DNA of 47,938 nucleotides, from positions 1-47,938 of the forward strand of contig CAIRXZ010000094.1 of NCBI GenBank assembly GCA_903882645.1, given 5' to 3'. Within the stretch, counting starts at the first letter, position 1, and every line of letters starts with the position of its first letter. The notes beneath the pieces were generated by a model that worked only from the letters and a program-made list of their open reading frames with translations, had not been told where the DNA came from and searched no databases. Both the position numbers and the translations under genes were made by a program. The stretch is from an uncultured Acidobacteriia bacterium. GTDB lineage: Bacteria; Acidobacteriota; Terriglobia; Bryobacterales; Bryobacteraceae. Shown one piece after another: positions 33,856 to 42,345 of this stretch.

Positions 33856-34245
33856 ATGAAGAGTGGATGCACCGAAATGTGCTGGTTCCAAGAGACCCTG
33901 GAACAGAAAGCGGCCGAGCTGGTGGAAGGATTGCGAAGGCGGGACGGCATCGCAATCGAGAAGAGCGCGGACCAAATGGACGAAATTCAGTACGCGTCCG
34001 AACGAGATCTGGCGATTCGAAGCGTGGACCGTGAGTCCACCCTGCTGCGTCAGGTACGCGCCGCATTGCGACGGATTCACGACGGCAGCTTTGGAACCTG
34101 TATTGAGTGCGAATCGGCGATCAGTCCAAGACGCCTGGCAGCCGTGCCGTGGGCGCCGCGTTGTATCCAGTGCCAGGAAGCTACTGATCGGGATCGGCGG
34201 GAGGGAGCGGAATCCCTGAGCGAGACTCTCGTCAAGGCCGCTTGA
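33856..34245 (+). CDS. DksA/TraR-family zinc finger protein
   Basis: A 129-residue protein with an N-terminal coiled coil and a C4 zinc finger at Cys82, Cys85, Cys103 and Cys106 (TCIECESAI, RCIQCQEA). DksA-like proteins bind the secondary channel of RNA polymerase and alter promoter choice, often together with (p)ppGpp. The ATG at 33856 has GAGGGA six bases upstream; in-frame starts at 33757, 33799 and 33850 are possible. It lacks the DxxDxA motif typical of true DksA tips (the coiled coil has QMDEIQYASERD), so it may be a specialised paralogue. It precedes a glycan cassette in the same direction. Confidence 0.88.
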   Translation: MKSGCTEMCWFQETLEQKAAELVEGLRRRDGIAIEKSADQMDEIQYASERDLAIRSVDRESTLLRQVRAALRRIHDGSFGTCIECESAISPRRLAAVPWAPRCIQCQEATDRDRREGAESLSETLVKAA

Positions 34246-34286
34246 ATGAGCGGTCCTGCGCCTGCGTCACTCTCCATCATCGATAG

Positions 34287-35555
34287 ATGAACCGCCCGCG
34301 AGTGCGATGGCAAAGAAAAGGGAAAGGGTTGGTCCAAGTTGTGAAAAGAAGCTCCAGCATTCGAACCATCGCGTTTCTCGGCAACTACTTGCCGCGCAAG
34401 TGCGGCATTGCCACGTTTACATCCGACCTGCTTGGGGCTGTGGCGGCGCGGCATCCTCAGAGCCGGTGCTTCGCGGTGCCGGTCAATGACATCGATGGGT
34501 GCTATCGGTATCCGGCCGCCGTTCGCTTCGAGATTGAAGAGCAGGATCTGGGATCCTACAGGCGCGCCGCCGGCTTCCTGAACTCCAGCGGCGTGGACAT
34601 TGTCTCGATCCAGCACGAGTTCGGAATTTTCGGCGGGCCGGCCGGCAGCCACCTATTGGCCCTACTGCGCGAATTGAGAGCGCCGGCCGTCACCACGCTC
34701 CACACCGTTCTCCGCGCGCCGAACGCCGACCAGCATCGCGTGATGCAGGAATTGATCGCGCACTCAACCCGGCTGGTGGTCATGGCGGAGCGGGCACGAA
34801 CGATCCTGCAGGAGGTTTACCAGACGCCGCCGGCCAAGATCGATCTCATCCCGCACGGTATTCCCGACGTGCCATTCGTCGCCCCCGATTATTACAAGAA
34901 CCAGTTTGGCGTGGCCGGAAAAAAGGTGTTGCTGACGTTCGGCCTGCTGTCGCCGAACAAGGGGATTGAACATGTGCTTCATGCTCTCCCGGATATCGTG
35001 GCGGAGTTTCCCGACGTCGTTTACATCCTGCTGGGCGCCACGCACCCCAACGAGTTGCGCACGCGAGGCGAGGCCTACCGGCTCGGCCTCGAGGCTGTCG
35101 TCACGAAAAACAGAATCGAAAACAACGTCATCTTCCACAACCGCTTTGTGGATCTGAAGGAGCTGACCGAGTTCATTGGAGCGGCGGATCTTTACATCAC
35201 TCCTTATCTGGACGAAGCCCAGAGTACGTCGGGAACACTGGCTTATGCGTTCGGCGCGGGCAAAGCCGTGATTTCGACGCCGTATTGGCATGCCGCCGAA
35301 TTGTTGAGCGACCAGCGCGGCGTACTGGTGCCATTCGCGGACTCGAGGGCGATTGCGCGCGAGGCGAGTGGGTTGTTGCGCGATGGAACCCGCCGGCACG
35401 CCATGAGCGATAACGCCTACAAGATGGGCCGCACAATGGTGTGGAGCAAAACGGCGGGATTGTACATGCGCTCCTTTGAACTGGCGCGGCGGCCGTGGGC
35501 GGCGATGGCCCAAGAATGGGTTGCTGCCAGAGAGTTCGGCCATGCGGCCGCATGA
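34287..35555 (+). CDS. GT4-family glycosyltransferase
   Basis: A 422-residue GT-B glycosyltransferase of family 4: N-terminal Gly-rich loop (IRTIAFLGNYLPRKCGIATFTSDLL), the middle linker, and the C-terminal nucleotide-sugar site (LLTFGLLSPNKGIEHVLHAL, then YLDEAQSTSGTLAYAFGAGKAVISTPYWHA). The start is uncertain: the ATG at 34287 lacks a good ribosome-binding site, and a GTG about 50 bases on would also fit. Related proteins in other bacteria are fused to the alpha-barrel domain encoded next; here the two overlap by 14 bases. The substrate is unknown, though the GH130 gene beside it suggests mannose-containing glycans. Confidence 0.88.
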   Translation: MNRPRVRWQRKGKGLVQVVKRSSSIRTIAFLGNYLPRKCGIATFTSDLLGAVAARHPQSRCFAVPVNDIDGCYRYPAAVRFEIEEQDLGSYRRAAGFLNSSGVDIVSIQHEFGIFGGPAGSHLLALLRELRAPAVTTLHTVLRAPNADQHRVMQELIAHSTRLVVMAERARTILQEVYQTPPAKIDLIPHGIPDVPFVAPDYYKNQFGVAGKKVLLTFGLLSPNKGIEHVLHALPDIVAEFPDVVYILLGATHPNELRTRGEAYRLGLEAVVTKNRIENNVIFHNRFVDLKELTEFIGAADLYITPYLDEAQSTSGTLAYAFGAGKAVISTPYWHAAELLSDQRGVLVPFADSRAIAREASGLLRDGTRRHAMSDNAYKMGRTMVWSKTAGLYMRSFELARRPWAAMAQEWVAAREFGHAAA

Positions 35556-36639
35556 ATCGCCGGCGTTGAATCTGGATCATCTCTGCCATATGACCGATTC
35601 GACGGGCATTTTCCAGCACGCGCGCTTCACTGAGCCGAATCTTTCCGAAGGCTACTGCACGGACGACAATGCCCGCGCACTCATTGTGGCGGTGCTCCTT
35701 GGCCAATTGGAGGAAACTCCCCAGCGCGTCCGGGCGCTCGCCAAAACCTACGGCGCGTTCCTGCACTGCGCCTTCGATCCAAAAACGGCGCGTTTCCACA
35801 ATTTCCTCGGGATGAACCGCCATTGGCTTGATGAACAGGGGTCCGAAGATTGCCATGGCCGGGCGATTTGGGCGTTGGGCGCCGCGGTGGGCCGTTCGCC
35901 GCACTGGAGTTCGCAGACGATGGCCGAACAACTCTTTGTGCAGGCGCTGCCGGTGGTGACGAATTTCACTTCACCTCGGGCCTGGGCATTCAGCCTGATT
36001 GGCATTCACGAATATCTGCGCCGGATGAAGGGCGGCCGCCTGGCCAAGGATGTCCGCGACGAGTTGACTGGGCGTCTGGTGGCGATTTTCGACCAAGTCG
36101 CCGAACCCGGCTGGAGCTGGTTTGAAGAGAGTCTGACTTATGACAACGCAAAACTGGCTCACGCCCTGATTGTCAGCGGACGCGCCAGCGGCCAAAAGAG
36201 CGTGTACGAACGAGGCATACAGGCGTTGCGCTGGCTCGTCGGCGTACAGACCTCCCAGCATGGTCAACTGCGGCCCATTGGCAGCAACGGGTTCTATAAG
36301 CGTAACGGCGCGCGCGCGCACTTCGACCAGCAGCCCATCGAGGCTCAGACCACGATCTCGGCTTGCCTCGAAGCGTATCGCGCCACAGCAGACCCGTGGT
36401 GGTACGAGCAGGCCCAATGCGCCTTCGACTGGTTCCTCGGCTGGAACGATCTCGGGCTGGAACTCTACTGCCCTCAGACCGGCGGTTGCCGCGATGGCCT
36501 GCACGCCGACCGGGGCAACGAGAACCAGGGGGCGGAATCCACTTTGGCCTTTCTCCTTTCGCTTGCGGAAATGCGGCTGATTCAGAATACCGCGACTGGC
36601 GTTCGACGAGACGATCTGGCGGCCTCCATCACCCAATGA
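35542..36639 (+). CDS. (alpha/alpha)6-barrel glycan enzyme, split from a GT4 fusion
   Basis: A 365-residue protein with motifs LNLDHLCHMTDSTGIFQHARF, EGYCTDDNARALIVAVLLG, CHGRAIWALG, WSWFEESLTYDNAKLAHAL, and QTTISACLEAY. These match the C-terminal alpha-barrel domain that is often fused to GT4 enzymes. The ATG at 35542 lies in the end of the GT4 gene (14-base overlap); the conserved DNLDHL-like start follows within ten residues, so little is missing. It ends in an ATGA overlap with the GH130 gene. The activity of the domain is not established. The three genes clearly form one unit. Confidence 0.82.
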   Translation: MRPHESPALNLDHLCHMTDSTGIFQHARFTEPNLSEGYCTDDNARALIVAVLLGQLEETPQRVRALAKTYGAFLHCAFDPKTARFHNFLGMNRHWLDEQGSEDCHGRAIWALGAAVGRSPHWSSQTMAEQLFVQALPVVTNFTSPRAWAFSLIGIHEYLRRMKGGRLAKDVRDELTGRLVAIFDQVAEPGWSWFEESLTYDNAKLAHALIVSGRASGQKSVYERGIQALRWLVGVQTSQHGQLRPIGSNGFYKRNGARAHFDQQPIEAQTTISACLEAYRATADPWWYEQAQCAFDWFLGWNDLGLELYCPQTGGCRDGLHADRGNENQGAESTLAFLLSLAEMRLIQNTATGVRRDDLAASITQ

Positions 36640-38093
36640 AACCAATCGACGTAAAACGCAGTACCGTCACTCTGGACCCGGACCGCACGCATGTGCTGGC
36701 CCGGCCCTTTCGTCTTATGAGCGACCAGCGCTCGATTAAGATCGCCGCACGGGTTATGGCGCTGCCCGAATACAAGGTCCATATCCTCTTGGAGGGGGTT
36801 CGGGCCGAATTCGGTGACCGCCAACTGAAGATCGACGATTTCCTCCGCCGGCGGTTTAACGAGGTCAGCCCTTATCTGCTCAATGGCCAGAGACTGTCGG
36901 AAGAACGGAAGTTGCTGCTGGGCGGCTATTTCACTCACGAGTACTCGCTCGAAGCCGCTGCGCTCTTCAATCCTTCGATGGTGCCGCACCCGGATCAGTC
37001 GGACATGCCGGACGGCTCACTGCGTTTCATCCTGAGTTTGCGGGCAACGGCCGAAGGACATGTTTCCTCGATCGCCTTCCGCAGCGGAGTATTGGACGCC
37101 AACAGCGACATCACAATGGACGTGCCCTCCCGCTACAGCCTCGAGCCGATGCAAGTGCCCAATTCGACGTTTGAAAAGCCCCTGTTCGAACGCAAGCTTC
37201 AGGAACTCCGGCTCATGGGCGACTTCAACCGGGACGTTCTCAACGGCTTACCGGACGCATTCACGATGGAAGAGCTGCGTGCCAGCATCAGCCGCGCCAC
37301 AACCCGGCTCTCAACGCTTGAACGGCAAACGGCTAAGGGAACAGCCAGGGAGACGCTGATGCTCGCGCGATCCAATTACGAGGTAGAGTTCAGGCCCGAG
37401 TCGGAATTGTCCGAGCGGGTCTTGTTCCCCGTGACTCCCTCACAGAGCAACGGAATTGAGGATGCCCGGTTTGTTCTTTTCGAGAAAGAAGACGGCGCGC
37501 GAACTTATTACGCGACCTACACCGCATACGACGGCAAAATGATTCTGCCCCAATTCCTCAAGACGGCCGATTTTCTTCGTTTCAAGTTCATCACGTTGAA
37601 TGGCCCGGCTGTCGAGAATAAAGGCATGGCGCTCTTCCCACGAAAAATCGGGGGGCGCTATGTTATGCTTGGCCGGCAGGACGCGGAGAATATCTACGTG
37701 ATGTTCTCCGATCATCTTCATTTCTGGGACACCATGCAGCTTGTTCTGGAGCCTGCATTCCCCTGGGAATTCATTCAGTTAGGCAACTGCGGCTCGCCCA
37801 TCGAAACCGAAGCCGGCTGGCTCGTAATCAGCCACGGCGTGGGGCCGATGCGAAAGTACTGCATCGGCGCCTTTCTGCTCGATCGTGACGACCCGACAAA
37901 GGTAATCGGCCGTTTGCCTGAACCGCTGATCAGACCAAACGCTAAAGAGCGCGACGGCTACGTGCCGAACGTTGTTTACTCGTGCGGCAGCCTCGTGCAT
38001 AACCGGCAGCTCGTGATTCCCTACGGAATATCCGACTATGCCACGACGTTCGCGACGCTCCCCCTTGATCAAGTCCTGGCGGCGATGGAATAG
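36636..38093 (+). CDS. Glycoside hydrolase family 130 protein
   Basis: A 485-residue GH130 protein, the long form with an N-terminal extension of ~130 residues (TLDPDRTHVLARPFRLMSD). The five-bladed propeller has the family motifs GIEDARFVLFEKEDGARTYYATYTAYDG, NKGMALFPRKIGGRYVMLGR, LGNCGSPIETEAGWLVISHGVG and KERDGYVPNVVYSCG. GH130 enzymes are mostly mannoside phosphorylases that break or remake mannosyl bonds. It is coupled to the preceding alpha-barrel gene (ATGA). A glycosyltransferase, a barrel domain and a phosphorylase together suggest synthesis and turnover of a mannose-containing storage or surface glycan. Confidence 0.9.
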   Translation: MKPIDVKRSTVTLDPDRTHVLARPFRLMSDQRSIKIAARVMALPEYKVHILLEGVRAEFGDRQLKIDDFLRRRFNEVSPYLLNGQRLSEERKLLLGGYFTHEYSLEAAALFNPSMVPHPDQSDMPDGSLRFILSLRATAEGHVSSIAFRSGVLDANSDITMDVPSRYSLEPMQVPNSTFEKPLFERKLQELRLMGDFNRDVLNGLPDAFTMEELRASISRATTRLSTLERQTAKGTARETLMLARSNYEVEFRPESELSERVLFPVTPSQSNGIEDARFVLFEKEDGARTYYATYTAYDGKMILPQFLKTADFLRFKFITLNGPAVENKGMALFPRKIGGRYVMLGRQDAENIYVMFSDHLHFWDTMQLVLEPAFPWEFIQLGNCGSPIETEAGWLVISHGVGPMRKYCIGAFLLDRDDPTKVIGRLPEPLIRPNAKERDGYVPNVVYSCGSLVHNRQLVIPYGISDYATTFATLPLDQVLAAME

Positions 38094-38254
38094 CGTCATA
38101 ACGAGCAGAACCTGCACTTGCGCGACAAAAGCTGCACCCGCCGTAGCCGCCTGGCTCCTTTCTCACTGCCGCTCGCCCTCGCCCGCTGCTGAGATCTCCT
38201 CGAAAGACCTTTGCCTGCACTATCGCCACACGGCCGCCGTCCGGGCGGGCCGGG

Positions 38255-38271
38255 ATGGCGCTCACCGTGCA
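38255..38271 (+). promoter_or_regulatory. Candidate sigma-54 promoter of the SYLF-OmpA pair
   Basis: ATGGCGCTCACCGTGCA: TGGC at -24 and GTGCA at -12 with GG-N10-GC spacing, 48 bases before the ATG at 38318 and ahead of AGGAAGAGG. Confidence 0.55.
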
Positions 38272-38317
38272 CTAGCTGAATGGTCGCGACAGGTTATCGG
38301 ACAGGAAGAGGCAGAAA

Positions 38318-39013
38318 ATGAAACTGGTCATAGTTGCCGCCGCTGGCGTGGCCCTCACAACGTCGCTGTTGGCGATCGACAACGAGCCTGCCAAGCGGTT
38401 AGGCGAGGCTGCGTCGGTCTTCTCGGAGGTGATGGCAACACCCGACAAGGGCATTCCCCAGGATTTGCTTGAGAAGGCGCACTGCATCGTCATTGTGCCA
38501 AGCCTCAAGACGGCGGCTTTCATAGTCGGCGGCAAGTTCGGCAAGGGGTACCTGTCCTGCCGTAACAAGAGCGGCGCGGGTTGGTCGGCGCCCGCTACGG
38601 TTCGCATCGAGGGCGGCAGCTTTGGGTTTCAGATCGGTGGCTCTGCGACGGATCTGATTATGCTGGTGATGTCGGAGCGCGGCGCGGACAAGCTGCTCCA
38701 GAGCAAGTTCACTTTAGGCGCCGAGGGTTCGGTTGCAGCCGGCCCCGTTGGACGCACCGCCACGGCTCAAACCGACGCGCAAATGCACGCGGAGATTCTC
38801 TCGTGGTCGCGGTCCCAGGGCCTGTTTGCCGGCGTTGCCTTGGAGGGAGCCACCCTGCGCGAGGATCTGGACGACAATGCCACGCTCTACGGCAGCAAGC
38901 TTGAGAACCGGGACATCGTGACCAACGGAAGGCCCGCGCCCAAATCGGCGGCTCCCTTGATGACCCTCCTGAACAAGTACTCGCCGCGAGAGCGGCGAGC
39001 TGGAACCGAATAG
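38318..39013 (+). CDS. Secreted SYLF-domain (Ysc84-like) protein
   Basis: A 231-residue exported protein with a signal peptide (MKLVIVAAAGVALTTSLLA) and a SYLF domain: VMATPDKGIPQDLLEKAHCIVIVPSLKTAAFIVGG, GKGYLSCRNK, and the later FGFQIGGSATDLIMLVMSERG. SYLF domains bind lipids; bacterial examples are periplasmic. AGGAAGAGG precedes the ATG, and the OmpA gene follows 11 bases after its stop, so they form a pair. A sigma-54-like promoter is upstream. Confidence 0.9.
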   Translation: MKLVIVAAAGVALTTSLLAIDNEPAKRLGEAASVFSEVMATPDKGIPQDLLEKAHCIVIVPSLKTAAFIVGGKFGKGYLSCRNKSGAGWSAPATVRIEGGSFGFQIGGSATDLIMLVMSERGADKLLQSKFTLGAEGSVAAGPVGRTATAQTDAQMHAEILSWSRSQGLFAGVALEGATLREDLDDNATLYGSKLENRDIVTNGRPAPKSAAPLMTLLNKYSPRERRAGTE

Positions 39014-39024
39014 TAGAGGACCAA

Positions 39025-40776
39025 ATGAAACTCATCATTGCGTTTTTGACGGCAGGCGGACTCGTGGCGGCCCAGCCGCTGCAAGCTCCGAGCCCGATTC
39101 AGCAGTCGACCGAAAATGCGGCCAGGACGGCCCCTGGCGCGATGCAGGCCTATCGCATCACCGTGGTAGCGCGGACCACAAAGGCGATTAATTACAATCA
39201 CCGCGGCGGGTCCACGAAAATCGATTTCCGCGGAACACCGCTCTTACCCGAGGCCCGCGGCGAGGCCACCGTGGAGAGCAAGCCAGGCGCAACCAGGATC
39301 GACGCGCGCATGCAGAAGCTGCAACCCGCCACCAGCTTCGGTCCCGAGTACCTGACGTATGTGATGTGGGCCATCACTCCGGATGGCCGCGCTACCAACA
39401 TGGGCGAAGTGCTTTTGGACGGGGACAACACAAGGCTAACCGTCAGCACGGACCTGCAATCGTTCGGCTTGATTGTGACCGCCGAGCCCTATTTCGCGGT
39501 GACGCAACCCAGCGACGTCGTAGTTCTGGAGAACTTCGTCAGGCGCGACACGGCCGGAACCGTTGAACAGGTCGACGCGAAGTTCACGCTCTTACAGCGG
39601 GGCCAATACACCTGGAAGGTGAACCCCGCCGAGATCGAGAACCGGCGGCTGAACTCGAACGCTCCATTGGATCTCGCGGAGGCGCAAAATGCCGTCCGGA
39701 TTGCGCGCTGGACCGGCGCTGAGACGTACGCCCCCGATACATTCCAAAAAGCCGTCCAGGTCCTGCAGAATGCCGAGGGCTATCTGCAAGGTAAGGCGGG
39801 TAGCAAGCCCATGGCCACGGCTGCGCGTGAGGCCGTCCAAATGGCCGAAGACGCCCGCATCATTACTGTAATGAAGATCGAGGAGGAGCGGCAGGCCAAC
39901 GAGCGGCAGGCAAGCGCGGACCGCGAAGCGCGCGCCAACAACGCACGCATTGCGGCGGAAGCCAACGCCGTCGCCACTACACGAGACGCGGAGACGGGGC
40001 GAGTTTTCGCCCAGGCCGACGCGAACCGGGTGAAGGGCGAAAACGAAGCGAAGGTCGAGGTCGATCAGATTGAAGTGAACGAGGCGGAGCGCAACGCCGC
40101 ATCGCAGATTGCCGCCTCGCAGGACGAGGTGGATCGCTTGAAGCGCGAGAAGGACGCTGGGGCGGCTGCCGCCCAGACCGAAGCGAACCGGCAGAAGGCG
40201 GACAGCGATGCGCAAATGGCTGCCGCGCAGAGCGAAACCGATCGTCTGAAACGCGCAAACGATACCGCCCAGGCGGAACTGGAGCGCTCGGCCAAGGAGT
40301 CGGCGAAGTCGGGAACCCAGAAGGCGGAACTGCGAGCGCAGCTCCTGGCGCAGTTTAGCGCCGTTCTACAGACCCGCGACACGCCGCGTGGCTTGGTCGT
40401 GAACATGTCGGATGTTCTTTTCGACACGGGCAAGTATTCGTTGCGGCCTCTGGCGCGCGAGAAGCTGGCCAAAGTGGCCGGCATCGTTTCCAAACATCCC
40501 GGCCTCAGGCTGGACGTGGAAGGTTACACGGACAATGTCGGCGGTGATGATTTCAATCAGCGGCTGTCCGAACAACGTGGCGACGCTGTGCGCGATTGCT
40601 TGACACAGGAGGGAATGGCGGCGGGTTCGGTCATGGCGAAGGGCTTCGGAAGAGGTCAGCCGGTGGCTTCCAATGACACCGCGCAAGGCCGGCAGCAGAA
40701 TCGTCGTGTGGAGCTGGTGATCTCCGGCGACGTAATTGGCGCGGAGATGGGCGGCACGCCAATCGCGGCCCGTTAA
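39025..40776 (+). CDS. OmpA-family protein with DUF4398-like coiled coil
   Basis: A 583-residue envelope protein: signal peptide (residues ~1-17), a beta-rich domain (YRITVVARTTKAINYNHRGG, then VMWAITPDGRATNMGEVLL) of unknown kind, a DUF4398-like helical segment (KAVQVLQNAEGYLQGK), a ~170-residue Ala/Glu/Arg coiled coil, and a C-terminal OmpA domain that binds peptidoglycan (VLFDTGKYSLRPLAREKL, VEGYTDNVGG, LSEQRGDAVRDCL, GRQQNRRVEL). The arrangement suggests a tether between cell wall and another envelope layer. It sits directly after the SYLF gene. Confidence 0.92.
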   Translation: MKLIIAFLTAGGLVAAQPLQAPSPIQQSTENAARTAPGAMQAYRITVVARTTKAINYNHRGGSTKIDFRGTPLLPEARGEATVESKPGATRIDARMQKLQPATSFGPEYLTYVMWAITPDGRATNMGEVLLDGDNTRLTVSTDLQSFGLIVTAEPYFAVTQPSDVVVLENFVRRDTAGTVEQVDAKFTLLQRGQYTWKVNPAEIENRRLNSNAPLDLAEAQNAVRIARWTGAETYAPDTFQKAVQVLQNAEGYLQGKAGSKPMATAAREAVQMAEDARIITVMKIEEERQANERQASADREARANNARIAAEANAVATTRDAETGRVFAQADANRVKGENEAKVEVDQIEVNEAERNAASQIAASQDEVDRLKREKDAGAAAAQTEANRQKADSDAQMAAAQSETDRLKRANDTAQAELERSAKESAKSGTQKAELRAQLLAQFSAVLQTRDTPRGLVVNMSDVLFDTGKYSLRPLAREKLAKVAGIVSKHPGLRLDVEGYTDNVGGDDFNQRLSEQRGDAVRDCLTQEGMAAGSVMAKGFGRGQPVASNDTAQGRQQNRRVELVISGDVIGAEMGGTPIAAR

Positions 40777-40793
40777 CAAGAGAGGCGACCTAG

Positions 40794-40811
40794 CGGGGGC
40801 GCAAGCCCCCG
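40794..40811 (+). terminator. GNRA-loop hairpin after the OmpA gene
   Basis: CGGGGGC GCAA GCCCCCG, a perfect seven-pair stem with a GCAA tetraloop, 18 bases after the OmpA stop. No T-run follows, so it is not a classic intrinsic terminator; it may slow polymerase or protect the 3' end. Confidence 0.4.
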
Positions 40812-41030
40812 ACCGCCACAATGAGCGAGGTTCGCAAGAAAAGGGAAATGGGCTCTCCACTTGCCGGAAACCGCGGTGCGCGCTATCGCGCCACGGTTCT
40901 CAACGGCGCCCGCTGCGGCAGGCGCGCCCCGGCCGCGGCCTGACAGGAAGGCTGGGCCTCCTCTCATCGTGTTCTTGTCCTCACTTTGTCTCATTCTCTC
41001 CATCCCCAGCGGCTTCAGCGGCCCCGGAAG

Positions 41031-42113
41031 CTATAGCTGGAGACGCGCGTTCAGGGCGACGATCTGCCCCGACTGGTCCTTGATCTTGACTTGGCCGTCC
41101 TCGACGAGCACGTCCGCGACGGCCGTGAAGCCGGCGGGAACCGGGCAGTAGAAGAAGAGAAACCGCGTGCGCATCTTGGACTTCGCGGGCAGCCACTTGT
41201 AGGTCGGCGCGCCGAACATCTCATGCGCGTCCACGGTCTCCCGGTGGGAGACGTCGAACGGCTGCGTCGAGAACTCAATCCCCCGCGCGGCGCGCGCGTT
41301 GCCCGTGTAGTTCATCCAATTCATCAGCCACGGATACTCTTCACGCCGGAATACATAGCCGAAGATCAGTTGTTTGTCGGTGCGCAGAGCGGTTACATAG
41401 GCGTACTTCCTGGCGGGGTCCATCAGGCAGCTTGCCAGGTCGAGAGATGTCTCGCCCGCCGGAACCGTCAGGAGGTTCACGAAGCCCCCTTTGGTCAGCG
41501 GCGCCATGGGCCAATCGAAGTCCTTCAGATAGGCCAGCTTTCCGGTCGAGCCTGCCTTCTCGGCTCGCACGCGGCAACGAGTCGCGGGCATATCGATCGT
41601 GATCTTCCCCGGCTCGAGGAACGGCGGTCCAAGAGTCGCATGTTCCGCCCAGGACACCGGCCGGTCGACCGCGATGGCGCTCTCCAGTTCGCTGGTGACG
41701 TAGACGATGTTCTCACCGTCCGCCATTTCCACGGTGCGAGTGAGGGTCTCCTGGGCGAGCGGGAGCCAGAGTTGCAGGGTGACGGAGCGCACCGGGCCGG
41801 ACTCCTGCTTGGCGATCGCCTTCGCGGGAATCTGGCCGGCCTCCCCGTGGTTCGACATGCCGGCTGCCCGCTCTTCGCCGGAAGGGGCCCCGAAACCGTC
41901 GAGCGCGAGGAAATGCCCCATCGTCGCAAGCGCGCTCAGCGGTTCCCCTTCGCGGAGCACAAGCCTGGAGAACCGCCCGCCCGTGGTCCCGATCGTCAGC
42001 TCGAGTTTGTCGTTGGCCAGGACGATGCTGGCGGGATTCGCGGCGGTGGGCGGCGCCGGCTGAGCCACCAGCGCCACGGCGCACAGCCACGCGGCGATGA
42101 AAACTTTCGTCAT
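41031..42113 (-). CDS. Secreted galactose-mutarotase-like protein
   Basis: A 360-residue exported protein with a signal peptide (MTKVFIAAWLCAVALVAQPA). The pattern IVLANDKLELTIGTTGGRFSRLVLREGEPLS, SWAEHATLGPPFLEPGKITID, and YPWLMNWMNYTGNARAARGIEFSTQPF matches the galactose-mutarotase/aldose-epimerase-like fold of carbohydrate-associated proteins, where the His/Glu in this type of position bind sugar. GGAGG precedes the ATG at 42113. It neighbours a Gfo/Idh/MocA oxidoreductase and a CE15 esterase, in keeping with sugar metabolism. The substrate is unknown. Confidence 0.75.
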   Translation of the reverse strand: MTKVFIAAWLCAVALVAQPAPPTAANPASIVLANDKLELTIGTTGGRFSRLVLREGEPLSALATMGHFLALDGFGAPSGEERAAGMSNHGEAGQIPAKAIAKQESGPVRSVTLQLWLPLAQETLTRTVEMADGENIVYVTSELESAIAVDRPVSWAEHATLGPPFLEPGKITIDMPATRCRVRAEKAGSTGKLAYLKDFDWPMAPLTKGGFVNLLTVPAGETSLDLASCLMDPARKYAYVTALRTDKQLIFGYVFRREEYPWLMNWMNYTGNARAARGIEFSTQPFDVSHRETVDAHEMFGAPTYKWLPAKSKMRTRFLFFYCPVPAGFTAVADVLVEDGQVKIKDQSGQIVALNARLQL

Positions 42114-42345
42114 CCTCAACCTCCGTCGGACGAACGGCCTGAAGACCCTCCACTCTATCACCAACCGTGCGCGTGCCCGATGCTGCGCCCTGAGCGCAAC
42201 GGGCGCCGCTGGGCGCGCCGGCGATCCGGACGGGGAATCCTTTCGTCGAAACGGGACACGGACGGTTGTCCCGGGTCAGGCTGAATGGGGCGCCGGGGAT
42301 GCCCTCGGCCCCGCTCTCGTTGCCGGGTCTTCGCCTCCCCGCCTT

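Noticed and set aside
40750-40770. Good GG-N10-GC element with GGCACG at -24
   Set aside because: It lies within the conserved end of the OmpA coding sequence, and no gene starts downstream on that strand. It illustrates how often the bare spacing arises by chance.
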